Notes: a model not told the origin generated them from the sequence alone. 64,000 nt of DNA from Homalodisca vitripennis (GCF_021130785.1 NC_060211.1:26397001-26461000); one strand, 5' to 3'. Numbered from the stretch's first letter, positions 1-12,217 are shown. Made by a program: numbers and translations.

Positions 1-210
1 AATTTTATATCCGTAACAATAAATAACTATAGATTGAATACCCATAACCGTAGATAACCATAAAAGTTGATATAAAAAACCGTAAATAACAATAAAAGTT
101 AATACCCATCAGCGTAAATTACCATAAACGATAATACCCTTAACCGTAAATAACCATAACATTTAATAGCCATAACCGTAAATAACCATAAAAGTTAATA
201 ACCATAACGT
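1..210. repeat. Decayed ~32-bp tandem repeat
   Basis: About six degenerate units of the form AATACCCATAACCGTAAATAACC followed by ATAAAAGTT recur at roughly 37, 70, 101, 132, 164 and 197. Units differ by several substitutions, so the array is old. It runs off the left edge of the window, so its full size is unknown. No coding potential is visible. Confidence 0.8.
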
Positions 211-1036
211 GACGCATATCAACAACACACCCTGGGACCGCAAGAAGCGTGAAAATTCCCCAAATACGATAAAAGTGTTAACAAATTAAATTGCGCCAGT
301 CTGCGATGACAGTATTGCAAAGCGAGGAAGGGAAAGGATATTCCACACGACGTTTCCTGCAGGTAATTCCGGGATTTCCTCAAGAGGCGGAAGTAATCAG
401 TTTAACGTATCACAACGTCAAGCGTAGCTTTACATCTCCCCGCTGTGTTGACTTGCGGCGGCGCGAGTATTGTGGTTTGGCCCAAACCTCGGCTTCATCC
501 AGACATTTATTGTGGTCTCCAGAAATTTCATCATTGTACAAGTGCCGCATAAACATTGTATTAATCATTCTGATAATATTGTGCGCTAACATCTCTTTAG
601 ATGAAAAACACTTTGCATTAGTAATGGCGTTGACGGATCATTAATTATGTTTCACATGTAAAGTCTGATGTGAGAATCCAGGTCTAAGGACCTCAATAAC
701 AATGCATCACTACGAATCGTATACGATTAAAAGATTATCTTACTATGGTATCAACTAGTGGAATTAACTAACAAAGGAAGTCCCAAGGTACTATACTATA
801 TGCGTTGATATTCAACGAGATTTCATATTTTTACAACTTTTAGTAGCTTGAGTGAACACACTTATGTTTGCATAATATGTTGTTATTATGCATATTTCAC
901 TAGATATTCGCCAAACAACAAGATCTCAAAAGCTTATATCGATACGTGTCCTGATAAATAATGGTATGACTTGTACTACAGTTCATCGATTCAGTGCATC
1001 GTTTATTAGAAAACATGTCCAGTTTTGTAATATGTT
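211..1036. other. Unique-looking DNA with a GC-richer patch
   Basis: Positions 240-650 are richer in CpG than their surroundings and hold a 117-codon frame (291-644, plus, TTG start) ending in a hydrophobic stretch. I recognise no family in it and see no splice context, so I do not call a gene. A 9-bp inverted repeat (TGCATAATA at 869-877, TATTATGCA at 884-892) could form a hairpin. Confidence 0.4.
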
Positions 1037-3433
1037 CGTACTTGACAAGACTTCGCTAGCTATTGTTTACGTCACGCAATTCAATATCTAACTTACCACC
1101 TGCTATATATTTCTTTGTAACAGAATACCTCGCTATTACAGTTTTCGTCACGGATTTCAAGAGTTACCTAATAATTGTGATATACGAGTATATCGTTATG
1201 ATACAAGACCTCATTCGCTACTGTGTTCAACGTCATGTAGTTCAAGAGCTACCTAACACTTGTGATATATATCGTTATGATACAAGACCTCATTAGTTAC
1301 TGTTGTCAACGACACGCAGTTCAAGAGTTACCTAACACTTGTGATATATATCGTTATGATACAAGACCTCATTAGCTACTGTTTTCAACGACACGCAGTT
1401 CAAGAGTTACCTAACACTTGTGATATATATCGTTATGATACAAGATCTCATTAGCTACTGTTTTCAACGACACGCAGTTCAAGAGCTACCTAACACTTGT
1501 GATATATATCGTTATGAAACAAGACCTCACTAGCTACTGTTTTCAACGTCATGTAGTTCAAGAGTTACCTAACAATTATAACATAATGTTATGATACAAG
1601 ACCTCATTAGCTACTGTTTTCAATGACACGCAGTTCAAGAGCTACCTAACACTTGTGATATATATCATTATGAAACAAGACCTCACTAGCTACTGTTTTC
1701 AACGTCATGTAGTTCAAGAGTTACCTAACACTTGTGATATATATCGTTATGATACAAGACCTCACAAGCTACTGTTTTCAACATCATGTAGTTCAAGAGT
1801 TACCTAACACTTGTGACATATATATCGTTATGATACGAGACCTCACTAGCTACTGTTTTCAAAATCATGTAGTTCAAGAGTTACCTAACACTTGTGATAT
1901 ATATCGTTATGATACAAGACCTCACAAGCTACTGTTTTCAACATCATGTAGTTCAAGAGTTACCTAACACTTGTGATATATATCGTTATGATACAAGACC
2001 TCACAAGCTACTGTTTTCAACATCATGTAGTTCAAGAGTTACCTAACACTTGTGATATATATCGTTATGATACAAGACATCACAAGCTACTGTTTTCAAC
2101 ATCATGTAGTTCAAGAGCTACTTAACACTTGTGATATATCTCGTTATGATACAAGACCTCATTAGTTACTGTTTTCAACGACACGCAGTTCAAGAGTTAC
2201 CTAACACTTGTGATATATATATATCGTTATGATACAAGACCTCACTAGCTACTGTGTTCAGTCATGTAGTTCAAGAGCTACCTAACACTTGTGATATATA
2301 TCGTAATGATACTAGACCTCACTAGCTACTGTGTTCAGTCATGTAGTTCAAGAGCTACCTAACACTTGTGATATATATCGTAATGATACAAGACCTCACT
2401 AGCTACTGTTTTCAACGTCATGTAGTTCAAGAGTTACCTAACACTTGTGATATATATCGTTATGAAACAAGACCTAACTAGCTACTGTTTTCAACGTCAT
2501 GTAGTTCAAGAGCTACCTAACACTTGTGATATATATCGTAATGATACAAGACCTCACTAGCTACTGTTTTCAACGTCATGTAGTTCAAGAGCTACCTAAC
2601 ACTTGTGATATATATCGTAATGATACAAGACCTCACTAGCTACTGTTTTCAACGTCATGTAGTTCAAGAGTTACTTAACACTTGTGATATATATCGTAAT
2701 GATACAAGACCTCACTAGCTACTGTTTTCAACGTCATGTAGTTCAAGAGTTACCTAACACTTGTGATATATATCGTAATGATAAAAGACCTCACTAGCTA
2801 CTGTTTTCAACGTCATGTAGTTCAAGAGTTACCTAACACTTGTGATATATATCGTAATGATACAAGACCTCACTAGCTACTGTTTTCAACGTCGTGTAGT
2901 TCAAGAGCTACCTAACACTTGTGATATATATCGTAATGATACAAGACCTCACTAGCTACTGTTTTCAACGTCGTGTAGTTCAAGAGTTACCTAACACTTG
3001 TGATATATATCGTAATGATACAAGACCTCACTAGCTACTGTTTTCAACGTCATGTAGTTCAAGAGTTACCTAACACTTGTGATATATATCGTAATGATAC
3101 AAGACCTCACTAGCTACTGTTTTCAACGTCATGTAGTTCAAGAGCTACCTAACACTTGTGATATATATCGTAATGATACAAGACCTCACTAGCTACTGTT
3201 TTCAACATCATGTAGTTCAAGAGCTACCTAACACTTGTGATATATATCGTAATGATACAAGACCTCACTAGCTACTGTTTTCAACGTCATGTAGTTCAAG
3301 AGTTACCTAACACTTGTGATATATATCGTTATGATACAAGACCTCACTAGCTACTGTTTTCAACGTCGTGTAGTTCAAGAGCTAACTTTCCACTTGTGTT
3401 ATATATATCATTACGATACAAGACTTCGCTAAA
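1037..3433. repeat. 79-bp satellite array, about 30 copies
   Basis: A 79-bp unit repeats head to tail; successive TGTGATATAT motifs start at 1261, 1340 and 1419. The unit contains GATACAAGACCTCACTAGCT, TGTTTTCAACGTCATGTAG and TTCAAGAGTTACCTAACAC. Edge copies (1037-1200 and 3390-3433) are much more diverged than central ones, as expected where unequal exchange homogenises the centre. Variants are zoned: ACACGCAGTTC mostly in the left part, CATCATGTAG in the middle, CGTAATGATAC in the right. Two adjacent units near 2253 and 2330 share the same deletion (TGTGTTCAGTCATG). A unit near 2216 carries extra TA steps. The short open frames here are by-products. Confidence 0.97.
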
Positions 3434-4119
3434 AATCACATATTGCAACTGTGTCCAAGTCATCTTTACACTGGTAGATGATGCAGGAGATCTCAGTTAT
3501 ATTAAATTTTTCACTTTAATATGATAATATTTGGGTCAAATTGAACTATTTTAGGTTTTTCGTATTAAACAGCAATTACTTTAGAAATGAATCATTCGAT
3601 TTTACCACCACGTGTTCTCTTATATACTTATGAGACCTTGGCTTCTATGTGTTTAGAACGAACCATACAATTTGAAGTGAGTTAATTTGATCTTGTTGTG
3701 GGGTGCATTGATATAAATAAATATGTATGCTTTTGCATCAATAAATCAAAGCCAGAATAAACCAAACATATGTTTGAGCAAAGCAGTTTGGTGTGTTTGC
3801 GGTGAACGCTCTAATGCCTTAACATGTGTTCAGTGACCGCTTTGACGCTGGAGTGTCCGGGGTCACGTATTCGATTTCTGGGTTTAGCACGTGTACAAAC
3901 TGTATCCCCATTCATGGTATTAAAAACTTGTTTTTGAAATCAAAATCAAGCAAGTATGGCTGAAATAATATTTTTAAAGTTCTGTGCACACATTATTTAT
4001 TTTCTAATACTTTGCTTATGTCCGTCCTCCGACTAAGCCTAACAACGTGAGCCGATTTCCAGTATAAATATTATTTTAGGCTCATCGGTGTATATGTGTG
4101 GATCAGTTTATAATTGTAA
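3434..4119. other. No gene seen
   Basis: AT-rich non-repetitive DNA. Positions 3795-3895 contain a weak tRNA-like pattern (GGTCACGTATTCGATTTC resembles a decayed B box) that could be the remains of a SINE, but it is too degenerate to call. Confidence 0.35.
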
Positions 4120-4310
4120 TCTATACAACTATATAAAAATCTAATGGTGCTCGTGTTTGTGTTTACAAATCTACTGGACTGATTGTATTGAAATTTTACA
4201 TGCACATTCTAGGGTACCTAATTAACATTTAGGCCTATTGCTAATTTGAAAATTCCTCCAGGCTACGCCCCACTGGTCTTGATAATTCCCTTTTTGGCAA
4301 ATTCAGCGGA
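4120..4310 (+). mobile_element. Helitron-like 5' end fragment
   Basis: The stretch begins TCTATACAACTATATAAAAA directly after an A, the 5'-TC start in an A|T target expected of Helitrons. It continues with a leader of the type ACTGGACTGATTGTATTG, often found behind such starts. No CTRR 3' end follows, so this is a truncated copy. It shares its start style, but little body sequence, with the copies at 14905-15588 and 48688-49211. Confidence 0.45.
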
Positions 4311-4731
4311 TCGTAAATATGTTTTTAATTAACTGTTATGTAAACATTATAATGTGACAACACAATAACATGTTTACACTTTACCTGCTGCTCTACGTTA
4401 TACTGAGTGAGTTTCCATTTTGCTCAGTAAGACGTATTCTGTAGCAGTCAACCTGTTAATTAATTTCAGAGCTATTTTAAATTTCCTTGTGTTCTTAATT
4501 CAATTTTTTTTGTAATTGTACTCTAGAGCACAAAGGTTTATCCAGATAATAAAACTGGAATTGTTTAGTAGAAATACTCATTTAACTGATATTCTTGTAA
4601 TATTAAGTATTCATCATTAGTTTAGTTCATATGCCAAAGACAAAATTACTACCTTATTTTTAAATATATTTTTATTGCTATTGAAGCCACCTTAGTTATT
4701 TTTTTCGATAGAAGTAGGGTTCTTATAACTA

Positions 4732-4734
4732 TGC

Positions 4735-4767
<33 letters not shown>

Positions 4768-4781
4768 CGTGCGTGCGTGCG

Positions 4782-4854
<73 letters not shown>
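4732..4854 (+). repeat. (GT)n microsatellite with GCGT interruptions
   Basis: About 120 bp of almost pure GT, interrupted near 4759-4790 by GCGC and GCGT blocks. The alternating purine-pyrimidine run is Z-DNA-prone. The cysteine/valine open frame across it is spurious. Confidence 0.98.
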
Positions 4855-4855
<1 letters not shown>

Positions 4856-5062
4856 CTTGATCGGGGTAAAGAAGCCAACACTACTAAGACTGGAATAAAA
4901 TTACAATGGCCGAATGTACGCGTTAGGACCGAAGTGGGCTTCTCAGACCTCTGTATATATTTACAAAACTTTCTTGATTATGGCAAAAAGACTAACTCGA
5001 CCATGGCGTTGGAAATATAATTCATTCAAACGAAAAGTGCTCTGGGCTATAACATTTCAATT
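4855..5062 (+). mobile_element. Helitron-like 3'-region fragment
   Basis: TTTCTTGATTATGGCAAAAA, then ACTAACTCGACCATGGCG and TTGGAAATATAATTCATTCA, match in order the segment at 49087-49150 of the complete Helitron-like copy (TTTCTTGATCGTGGCAACAA, ACTCGACATCGGCACTGG, AAATATAATTTACTTGAAC). The same motif occurs in weaker form just upstream (4855-4905), suggesting an internal duplication. The GT microsatellite sits directly before it. No intact end is present. Confidence 0.5.
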
Positions 5063-5565
5063 GCTATTATAACTGTTGGAGCAGTTCAATAAAAAGCCAT
5101 AAAGTATTAAACAGAAATTCGGGTTATTTTACAAGTACTTTCAAAACCTGTTTCACTCACTGACTTCAGAGTTCAAAAACTTTTAATTTCAATGTAATCA
5201 GGAGGTTACAATATCTTTCAGTGAATTTTTACTTATCTCAGGGTAGTTTTGAATGCCTTTTAAAAAGAATGTGCCCATGGTGTTCTGTTTTTCAAAAACA
5301 TAATTGCTAGTACATACTATAATAATTTTAAAGCTACAGTATTTAAAGCCATGATTCCCAAAAAGTAAGTGTTGTAACACTAATTAAGATTTACCATCTT
5401 TTGCAGATGATAAAATGCCAAATTATATTGCTAAAATGACTCTAATATGAATTAATTAATACATGTAGGTGTTAAAATAAGATTTCTCCTACCAATGAGG
5501 TATTTCTCTTTAGGTATTCCATAATAAGCTCAACCTGTTTACGTGTGTTATTGACTTAATTTGTT
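5063..5565. other. No gene seen
   Basis: AT-rich DNA without recognisable repeats, RNA genes or conserved peptides. Confidence 0.5.
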
Positions 5566-5720
5566 GCCGAGTGTCTAAAGCGTCGGACTTTGAATCTGAT
5601 TTAAAGATAGCACAGGTTAAAATTCTGTGTGTGATTTTATGGTACCAAGTCTCCTCCATTTCCTTTTTGATAAGACTCTACGAGTATGATCTCAATAATG
5701 CTGAAAAGGAGATCGTGTTC
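5566..5720 (+). mobile_element. tRNA-derived SINE head, degenerate
   Basis: TGCCGAGTGTCTAAAGCGTC resembles an A box and D arm of a Leu/Ser-type tRNA. It is followed by an arm-like GGACTTTGAATCTG and a B-box-like ACAGGTTAAAATTCTGTG. The layout resembles the sequences at 45181-45250 and 60355-60440 (both minus). The tRNA fold is incomplete: the acceptor stem is not closed and the B box lacks the invariant CGA. A SINE head or tRNA pseudogene fits better than a working tRNA. Confidence 0.45.
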
Positions 5721-6404
5721 TCTTTTTATTACAAGTTGTGTAGGATACAATGTATCTCAGTATCTTGTGTAAAAACACTATTATGAAAGTTTTGGATGGT
5801 TTTAAATGACAGCTTATCTAATATTATCCATTAATTAAATTCTTATTTTCAAGATTTCAACGCAATGAGCAAGTATTTTTCATTCGTTATAAATTTTTTT
5901 GCATTGCAAAATAAATAGTAACAGGATTAAAACTATTATAAACATGAAATACGTATTGACTTACGAAACATTCTAAAAGAAACGTATTTCACAATAAATC
6001 TCAAGGAGTTGTATTTATTTGACAACATGTTGTTATCATAACATGTTTCTAAATAACAGGAAACTCTTTCCGGATCCCTTTATTCACGTCATGTCTGAAT
6101 TGCTTTGGGAATCAGGGATTTCAAGGCATTTCACTTTTAAAGGTAAATCTCTAAGTGTAGAGAGCCAAGTCAAGAGAGGTGCGATGTAAATCCTCGTCTG
6201 CCAACTTGATACGACCAAATAGATTACCTTTCTTTCCCTTCAGAGATAATCTCAAAATTATACCAACTATCTACTGTCTCACTAAAGTTTCTGTTCTGTT
6301 TGTAATTTGTGTAGTTTGTTATTTGTAAAATTTTAAATTATTTATCGATGTCTTGAAAAGTTTTAAGAATGTGTCCCAAATGGAATACTCGGATAATCTC
6401 TCAA
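5721..6404. other. No gene seen
   Basis: AT-rich DNA with no repeat or coding signal that I can support. Confidence 0.5.
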
Positions 6405-7680
6405 GTTAAATTAATTCCACGATAATCTATATAGTCTATAATAAATAAAATAATGACTTTACATTTAATAATAGTCTCTAATGCTGGGCGCTGGGAGAAT
6501 CACAATATGTTTCTCATGTGTAGACAGATAAATTGCAGGAACAAAATGAGTGCAAGATATACAGTTATTCATTCGTCCGCCTATTTTATGGTTTTAATTA
6601 CTATTGCAATATTCTTTAAAAGCGAAAAGGTCACTAATGAGGTTGATTTTTATTGCTATTCTAATTATTATTATGTATTTCCACCATCTGTTCTGTTTAT
6701 GGTACTTCCATTATGAAACTGATGATAGTAGATTAGTTCATCTCAGTTTTACCAATAATCTACTAATCGTTTTCCCTTACAAATTATTCATAGTATCAAA
6801 TCTTATAAAACTCTATCAAGTTTATTAGGACGCAACTATTAAATCTGAAATTTATTGCAATTCTACTTAAATTAAAGTATTGTATCGTGCCTAATAGCAT
6901 ATTCAGAAAGGCTTGAACCATCATTGAAGCTAGATTATTTCCACGATATCCTGCATATTCTATCGTTATAAAAAATAATGCTTTTATACTAGTCTCTAGA
7001 GTTGGGCGTCTAAGGAGAACCACAATAGCGTTTCCATGAGGAGACATATGAACTTTATGAACAAAATTATTGCAATAGTTACAGAGGATATACGATTTCA
7101 GAGATTAATCCGCCTATTTTAGGATTTTTAGGACAATTGCAATATTCTTTAGAATTGAAAGAGTTACAATTACGGTTGAATGTAAGTGCTATTCCAATTA
7201 CTTTTACGCATCTCCACCATCTGTTCCGTTTATGGTACTGGCATTATGACAATGATGATAGGTAATTAATTCATCCTTTTCCATTACAAATTATTTCCAG
7301 TATAAAATCTTATCAAAATCTACTAAGTTTTTAGAAAGTTTTTTTACTAACTATTTCGTCTTTAATTTGTTGCAATTCTAATTACATTAAAATTCTGTAT
7401 CGCACCTAATGTATCACTCATGTAAGCTTGAACCATCGTTGAAACTGTATATATTTTTCCCACAATATTCTGTATATTCTATAATTATAAAAAATAATGC
7501 TTCCATATTACATTTAATACTAGTGTTAGGCTGTAGAGTTGGGCGTCTAAGAAGAATCAAAATAGGGGTTCCATGAAGATACAAAGTAACTTTAGGAACA
7601 AAATGATTGCAATATATACAGAAAATATATACGAGGTGATAGATTTTTTCCACCTATTTTAGGATTTCTAGTTCGTTCTA
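6405..7680. repeat. Diverged ~525-bp tandem duplication, 2.4 copies
   Basis: Three head-to-tail copies are anchored by GCTGGGCGCTGGGAGAATCA (6483), GTTGGGCGTCTAAGGAGAAC (7001) and GTTGGGCGTCTAAGAAGAAT (7538), giving spacings of about 518 and 537 bp. Other shared landmarks are TCCACCATCTGTTC (6680, 7213), TTATAAAAAATAATGCTT (6966, 7484) and CCGCCTATTTTA (6578, 7110). The third copy stops near 7680. Copies differ by many substitutions and small indels. On the minus strand, copies 2 and 3 both read a peptide with the core LLRRPTL, then EALFF or KALFF, then EY (6796-7047 and 7414-7653), but no coding gene is evident. Confidence 0.85.
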
Positions 7681-8433
7681 ATACTCTGTCAGATACTTCC
7701 AATAAAAAAAAACAAGTATATAAAATCAATTTAATTGGAAAATAAGATTTCAAATCTAATTTATGATTTTATTATCAATGATCGAACTATCATTTAATTT
7801 CTCTAAAGCAAAATGCTAATAAATAAGACTACATAACTACGGTATTAAATTAGAAGCAAGTACAATAAACCAGTTATCTTATATTGCTGTACTCACCAAA
7901 AATGTCTCCAATTTCATTTGTTTTGGCTTCTGAAACACATTGAAAATAAGAATGTTTTACACAAAAATCATTACGATAAAGAAAATAATATATTTTGTGA
8001 AGCGACCATAACTAAAAAGGGAGACCACATATATTTTGTCTGCCTGTCTTTTCATTGTAAATTTAATTCCATTTAAATTTAAATATTGTGGTTGTGTATT
8101 ATAGTTACGTAATGAAAGTAGTTTTGTGAAATATTATACTGAGCAAAGCACAATACCAGCAAAGTCACTTGAATAGACCCTAAAGGGTGATTGATTGCTG
8201 TTCTAGTTTGTTGGGAATGTTAAAGTAACGTATTTTTGATAATAAAAATATAAAAATCCAAAGTAATATGTTTCAAACCCTTCGTTATTAATATTTTCAA
8301 GTAAATATTATTTAATACGTGAAAATCAACGTTAACAGAGACTAAATTCACATGTTATATCTGTTAAGTAATTATATTTGACCAGGAGATATTCTTTAAT
8401 GTTGAAATTCAAACAGTTTTGGCTATAGTAGTG
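7681..8433. other. No gene seen
   Basis: Strongly AT-rich, with no repeat family members found. Confidence 0.5.
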
Positions 8434-8513
8434 TTCAGATCATTAAAGCTTCAAGCTTGCATATTGTCATATTATTCGATATATGACACACTTGAAGCTT
8501 CTATTTATCTGAA
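8434..8513. repeat. Nested inverted repeat, long hairpin
   Basis: Three paired blocks nest about one loop: TTCAGAT (8434-8440) with ATCTGAA (8507-8513), AAGCTTCAAG (8446-8455) with CTTGAAGCTT (8491-8500), and TGTCATAT (8465-8472) with ATATGACA (8481-8488) around an 8-nt loop. The inner bulge is asymmetric (9 nt against 2 nt). It could be a small-RNA precursor or a fragment of a foldback element. There is no other evidence of transcription. Confidence 0.7.
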
Positions 8514-9527
8514 TGCTAATATAAAACACGCAGATTTTTCTATAACATATGAATACTAATGCGGTTTTTCAATACGATAAACTTTCAAACGTGTTTATGA
8601 ATTGTATAAATATATGGAATACATCAACAAGGATGGAAGGGTAAAGAGTCGTTCACGAGGGAAACTTCTTGACAACTTCTCTGACTCCAGAGACCACAAA
8701 TCTTCTTCATTCCGCACGCTGAAACACCGGTTGAGTGAGGATAACAGGAACCCAGTAGAGGATAGTCATAACTAGTGGAATAGTACTTCGGTATAAGAAA
8801 GCCAGAAAACGGCCTACACAAACATTTACAAGGTTTCTACACAGTTAATCAATGGAATTTTCCAGTAAAAACAGGATCTCTGTTAATGCCTAGGTAAAAA
8901 TATACTACTTAGTAAAAAATAAGAATACCACCTGCATTTGCATCTAAAGATTGATAATAATAATTTGCTCACTTAAAACTAACTTGTCTTAAGCGTATTG
9001 AACCAAATTGTCCGATGTAAGTGTTTAGATAATTTGAAGAATAACATAGGTTCCATGATAGGACCTTGAGGGACGCCAGAGATGACTGGCAGAAACTAAG
9101 AGCAAGACTTTCAGAAATATTCAATACTTCGACACATTGCGTCTTTACTGAAAAGTATGAATAAAAATTAATGTGTAGAAATCTTGCTGAACAACATTAA
9201 TTAGAGAAGGGTTACTAAATTACCTATGTATGTGAGTGCTCTCTTTGTATATTAGTAGCGATTTTAAATTTAAGTGTCACACAGAACTAATCATTTTCTA
9301 TGTTACTTTGTTTACATAGATAACATGGTGAAATGGAGTAAAGGATATGTTTGAACATATTAAATGACAACACAGCGTGATAATTTAATGACTTATATCT
9401 TAATTATTTTGACAGATTTTAATTATTTAAACTATTTTTAGTTAAACTGTTTAAATAATTCAATCTCCCAATAAAATTGTACTATTTAAATTTGTAATGA
9501 TAGTTTTTTCTGAAAATGATACCATTT
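8514..9527. other. Unassigned DNA with a 65-codon minus-strand frame
   Basis: The frame at 8624-8821 (minus) lies in DNA less AT-rich than its neighbours (8630-8820) and encodes several Cys and aromatic residues. I recognise no domain. It could be a degraded exon or repeat fragment. The rest is AT-rich and featureless. Confidence 0.3.
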
Positions 9528-9700
9528 CATGGAATTCTTTGTTTAAAGTTTGTTATTGACGATGGAAGGTTTGACAGGATAACAGGATTTTGGACAGTTT
9601 CCATCGTTATATTTTACAAAAGGTGTGACACAACGTTTCGAGGATTGGAATCTATCTTCTTCGTCAGGTGGGGTAGGTTTTGTACACAAAAAATAAAGAA
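9528..9700 (+). mobile_element. Dispersed repeat family A, copy 1
   Basis: The order is TGTTTAAAGTTTGTTATTGA, CGATGGAAGG, ATAACAGGATTTTGGACAG, TTTCCATCG, ACAACGTTTCGAGGATTGGA, then ATCTTCTTCGTCAGGTGG. The same order appears at 60625-60765 (plus), reverse-complemented at 18456-18598, and in part at 28056-28125. The GATGGAA and TTCCATC blocks form an inverted pair inside each copy. The motif 'ACGTTTCGA then a DEED-like CTTCGTCAGG' resembles tails of Penelope-like elements and some LINEs, but the class is not proven. Confidence 0.6.
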
Positions 9701-10596
9701 CAGAAAGTAGAAAAGAAGGGAATGAAGAAGGGTTAAAACATACCCAAAGCTGCTTGGAGTCTAGTTCAGGTACTAGGTTCACAGCAGGGATGCAATCCTC
9801 GAAACCTTGTGTTATACCTTTTTAAATTATAACTATGGTAAAAGTCCGAAATCCTTTTATAATTTTATGGAACATATGCAACTATACGTGTTACTAACAA
9901 AATGTCAGTTTCTGTTCAATGGAGTTTATGGAAAGTACATATTTGAACATGTAGATTGAATTTATCAAGGGGTCTGTTTGATCACATTGCATTAATTATG
10001 AATAGAATTATGAATTAGTTATGAACTATATCAATGGAATCTATCTTTATCCATATCTTTTGAAATCTTAACCTAAACTTACATGAACAGCTTAACTTTA
10101 TTATATGTTATTCTACTTCAATAATTTGATGTATACTGTCAACCGAGGGAGCGATATCATGTATTATGATGATAATCCGCCCATAGAAACAAATTATAAT
10201 ACATCAAAATTTAAAAACACATTGCAATATTAAATTAGGTCACAATTTGTAACAGGTATCATTTATGCTTCATTTTTATTAATAGTTTCGTTCAGTCTTT
10301 AACTTTGAAAATGTTTATACTATATAATATTGATTATATCATAGTAAAAGTTGGCAGTTGTTGATGTGTACAATTCATTGTCAATGGCAGTAATATTTGT
10401 GATTTTCAAATTCATGTTCTTACATTTTTAAATATTAGATATTAGTGTACGATATGAATTTTAAAATTCCTATTTTTAGCCGGATTATTATAATTTTAGT
10501 GGTGAAAGAAAACTACCCTAAATCTACCAATACACGCGAAACTCATTGTCATGAATCAAACATGACTTAATGTGGAATCAGCCAGTGATCCTTTTG
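9701..10596. other. No gene seen
   Basis: AT-rich intergenic-type DNA leading into the 198-bp array. Confidence 0.5.
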
Positions 10597-11957
10597 TTAT
10601 TGTAAACAATGATATGATTGACGCGACAAACCCGGCAGATCAGCGCTCCTATCAGTCTCGGTGACAAAGAGCCGAGCCTGGTCTGTGCCGGTTGTACGCT
10701 GATTGAGGCTATTATACACTCTGATTGATGGCTTCATGCTTGACTACCTGCGCGCGATCAATCAACCAACCATCACTAAAGGCTATAATCACTACTATTG
10801 TAAACAATGATATGATGGACGCGACAAACCCGGCAGATCAGCGCTCCTATCAGTCTCGGTGATACAGAGCCGAGCCTGGTCTGTGCCGGTTGTACGCTGA
10901 TTGAGGCTATTATACACTCTGATTGATGGCTTCATGCTTGACTACCTGCGCGCGATCAATCAACCAACCATCACTAAAGGCTATAATCACTACTATTGTA
11001 AACAATGATATGATGGACGCGACAAACCCGGCAGATCAGCGCTCCTATCAGTCTCGGTGATACAGAGCCGAGCCTGGTCTGTGCCGGTTGTACGCTGATT
11101 GAGGCTATTATACACTCTGATTGATGGCTTCATGCTTGACTACCTGCGCGCGATCAATCAACCAACCATCAGTGAAGGCTATAATCACTACTATTGTAAA
11201 CAATGATATGATGGACGCGACAAACCCAGCAGATCAGTGCTCCTATCAGTCTCGGTGACACAGAGCCGAGCCTGGTCTGTGCCGGTTGTACGCTGATTGA
11301 GGCTATTATACACTCTGATTGATGGCTTCATGCTTGACTACCTGCGCGCGATCAATCAACCAACCATCACTAAAGGCTATAATCACTACTATTGTAAACA
11401 ATGATATGATGGACGCGACAAACCCGGCAGATCAGTGCTCCTATCAGTCTCGGTGACAAAGAGACGAGCCTGGTCTGTGCCGGTTGTACGCTGATTGAGG
11501 CTATTATACACTCTGATTGATGGCTTCATGCTTGACTACCTGCGCGCGATCAATCAACCAACCATCAGTAAAGGCTATAATCACTACTATTGTAAACAAT
11601 GATATGATGGACGCGACAAACCCGGCAGATCAGCGCTCCTATCAGTCTCGGTGATACAGAGCCGAGCCTGGTCTGTGCCGGTTGTACGCTGATTGAGGCT
11701 ATTATACACTCTGATTGATGGCTTCATGCTTGACTACCTGCGCGCGATCAATCAACCAACCATCACTAAAGGCTATAATCACTACTATTGTAAACAATGA
11801 TATGAATGGACGCGACAAACCCGGCAGATCAGTGCTCCTATCAGTCTCGGTGACACAGAGCCGAGCCTGGTTTGTGCCGGTTGTACGCTGATTGAGGCTA
11901 TTATACACTCTGATTGATGGCTTCATGCTTGACTACCTCCGCGCGATCAATCATAAC
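10597..11957. repeat. 198-bp satellite array, 6.9 copies
   Basis: GACGCGACAAACCC recurs at 10620, 10818, 11016, 11214, 11412, 11610 and 11809, so the period is exactly 198 bp apart from one extra A in the last unit. Copies are nearly identical and clearly richer in GC and CpG than the flanks. Each unit holds two potential hairpins: CTCGG/CCGAG around a 10-nt loop, and TGATTGAT/ATCAATCA around TGGCTTCATGC... GCGCGCG. The array ends inside a unit, at GCGCGATCAATCATAACAAT. Because 198 is a multiple of 3, frames can run between units, but stops break them. Confidence 0.98.
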
Positions 11958-12146
11958 AATCAATGAAAGCTCTAACTACGACATAATATCTTAGCGCTCA
12001 AACCTTTTACTGCCATGTCCACTGTCGCTTTAAAATAAACAACCACAATATAAGGGGCTGTATAAGTTTGTTTTAATGTGAAGAACGTTTTGGTCAATTA
12101 TCCATGTTATTGCACTTAGCTGTTTTGTTTTTCCATCCACTTTCAC

Positions 12147-12147
<1 letters not shown>

Positions 12148-12217
<70 letters not shown>

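Noticed and set aside
1037..3433. CRISPR array
   Set aside because: Units are contiguous 79-bp repeats with no unique spacers, no cas genes are present, and the DNA is eukaryotic.
4739..5020. Cys/Val-rich peptide
   Set aside because: Translation of a GT microsatellite plus a Helitron-like fragment.
11702..11926. 74-codon minus-strand frame
   Set aside because: It falls wholly within the 198-bp satellite.
10597..11957. Tandem tRNA or 5S gene cluster
   Set aside because: The 198-bp unit is GC-rich and has hairpins but lacks A/B boxes, a 5S C box or a cloverleaf.
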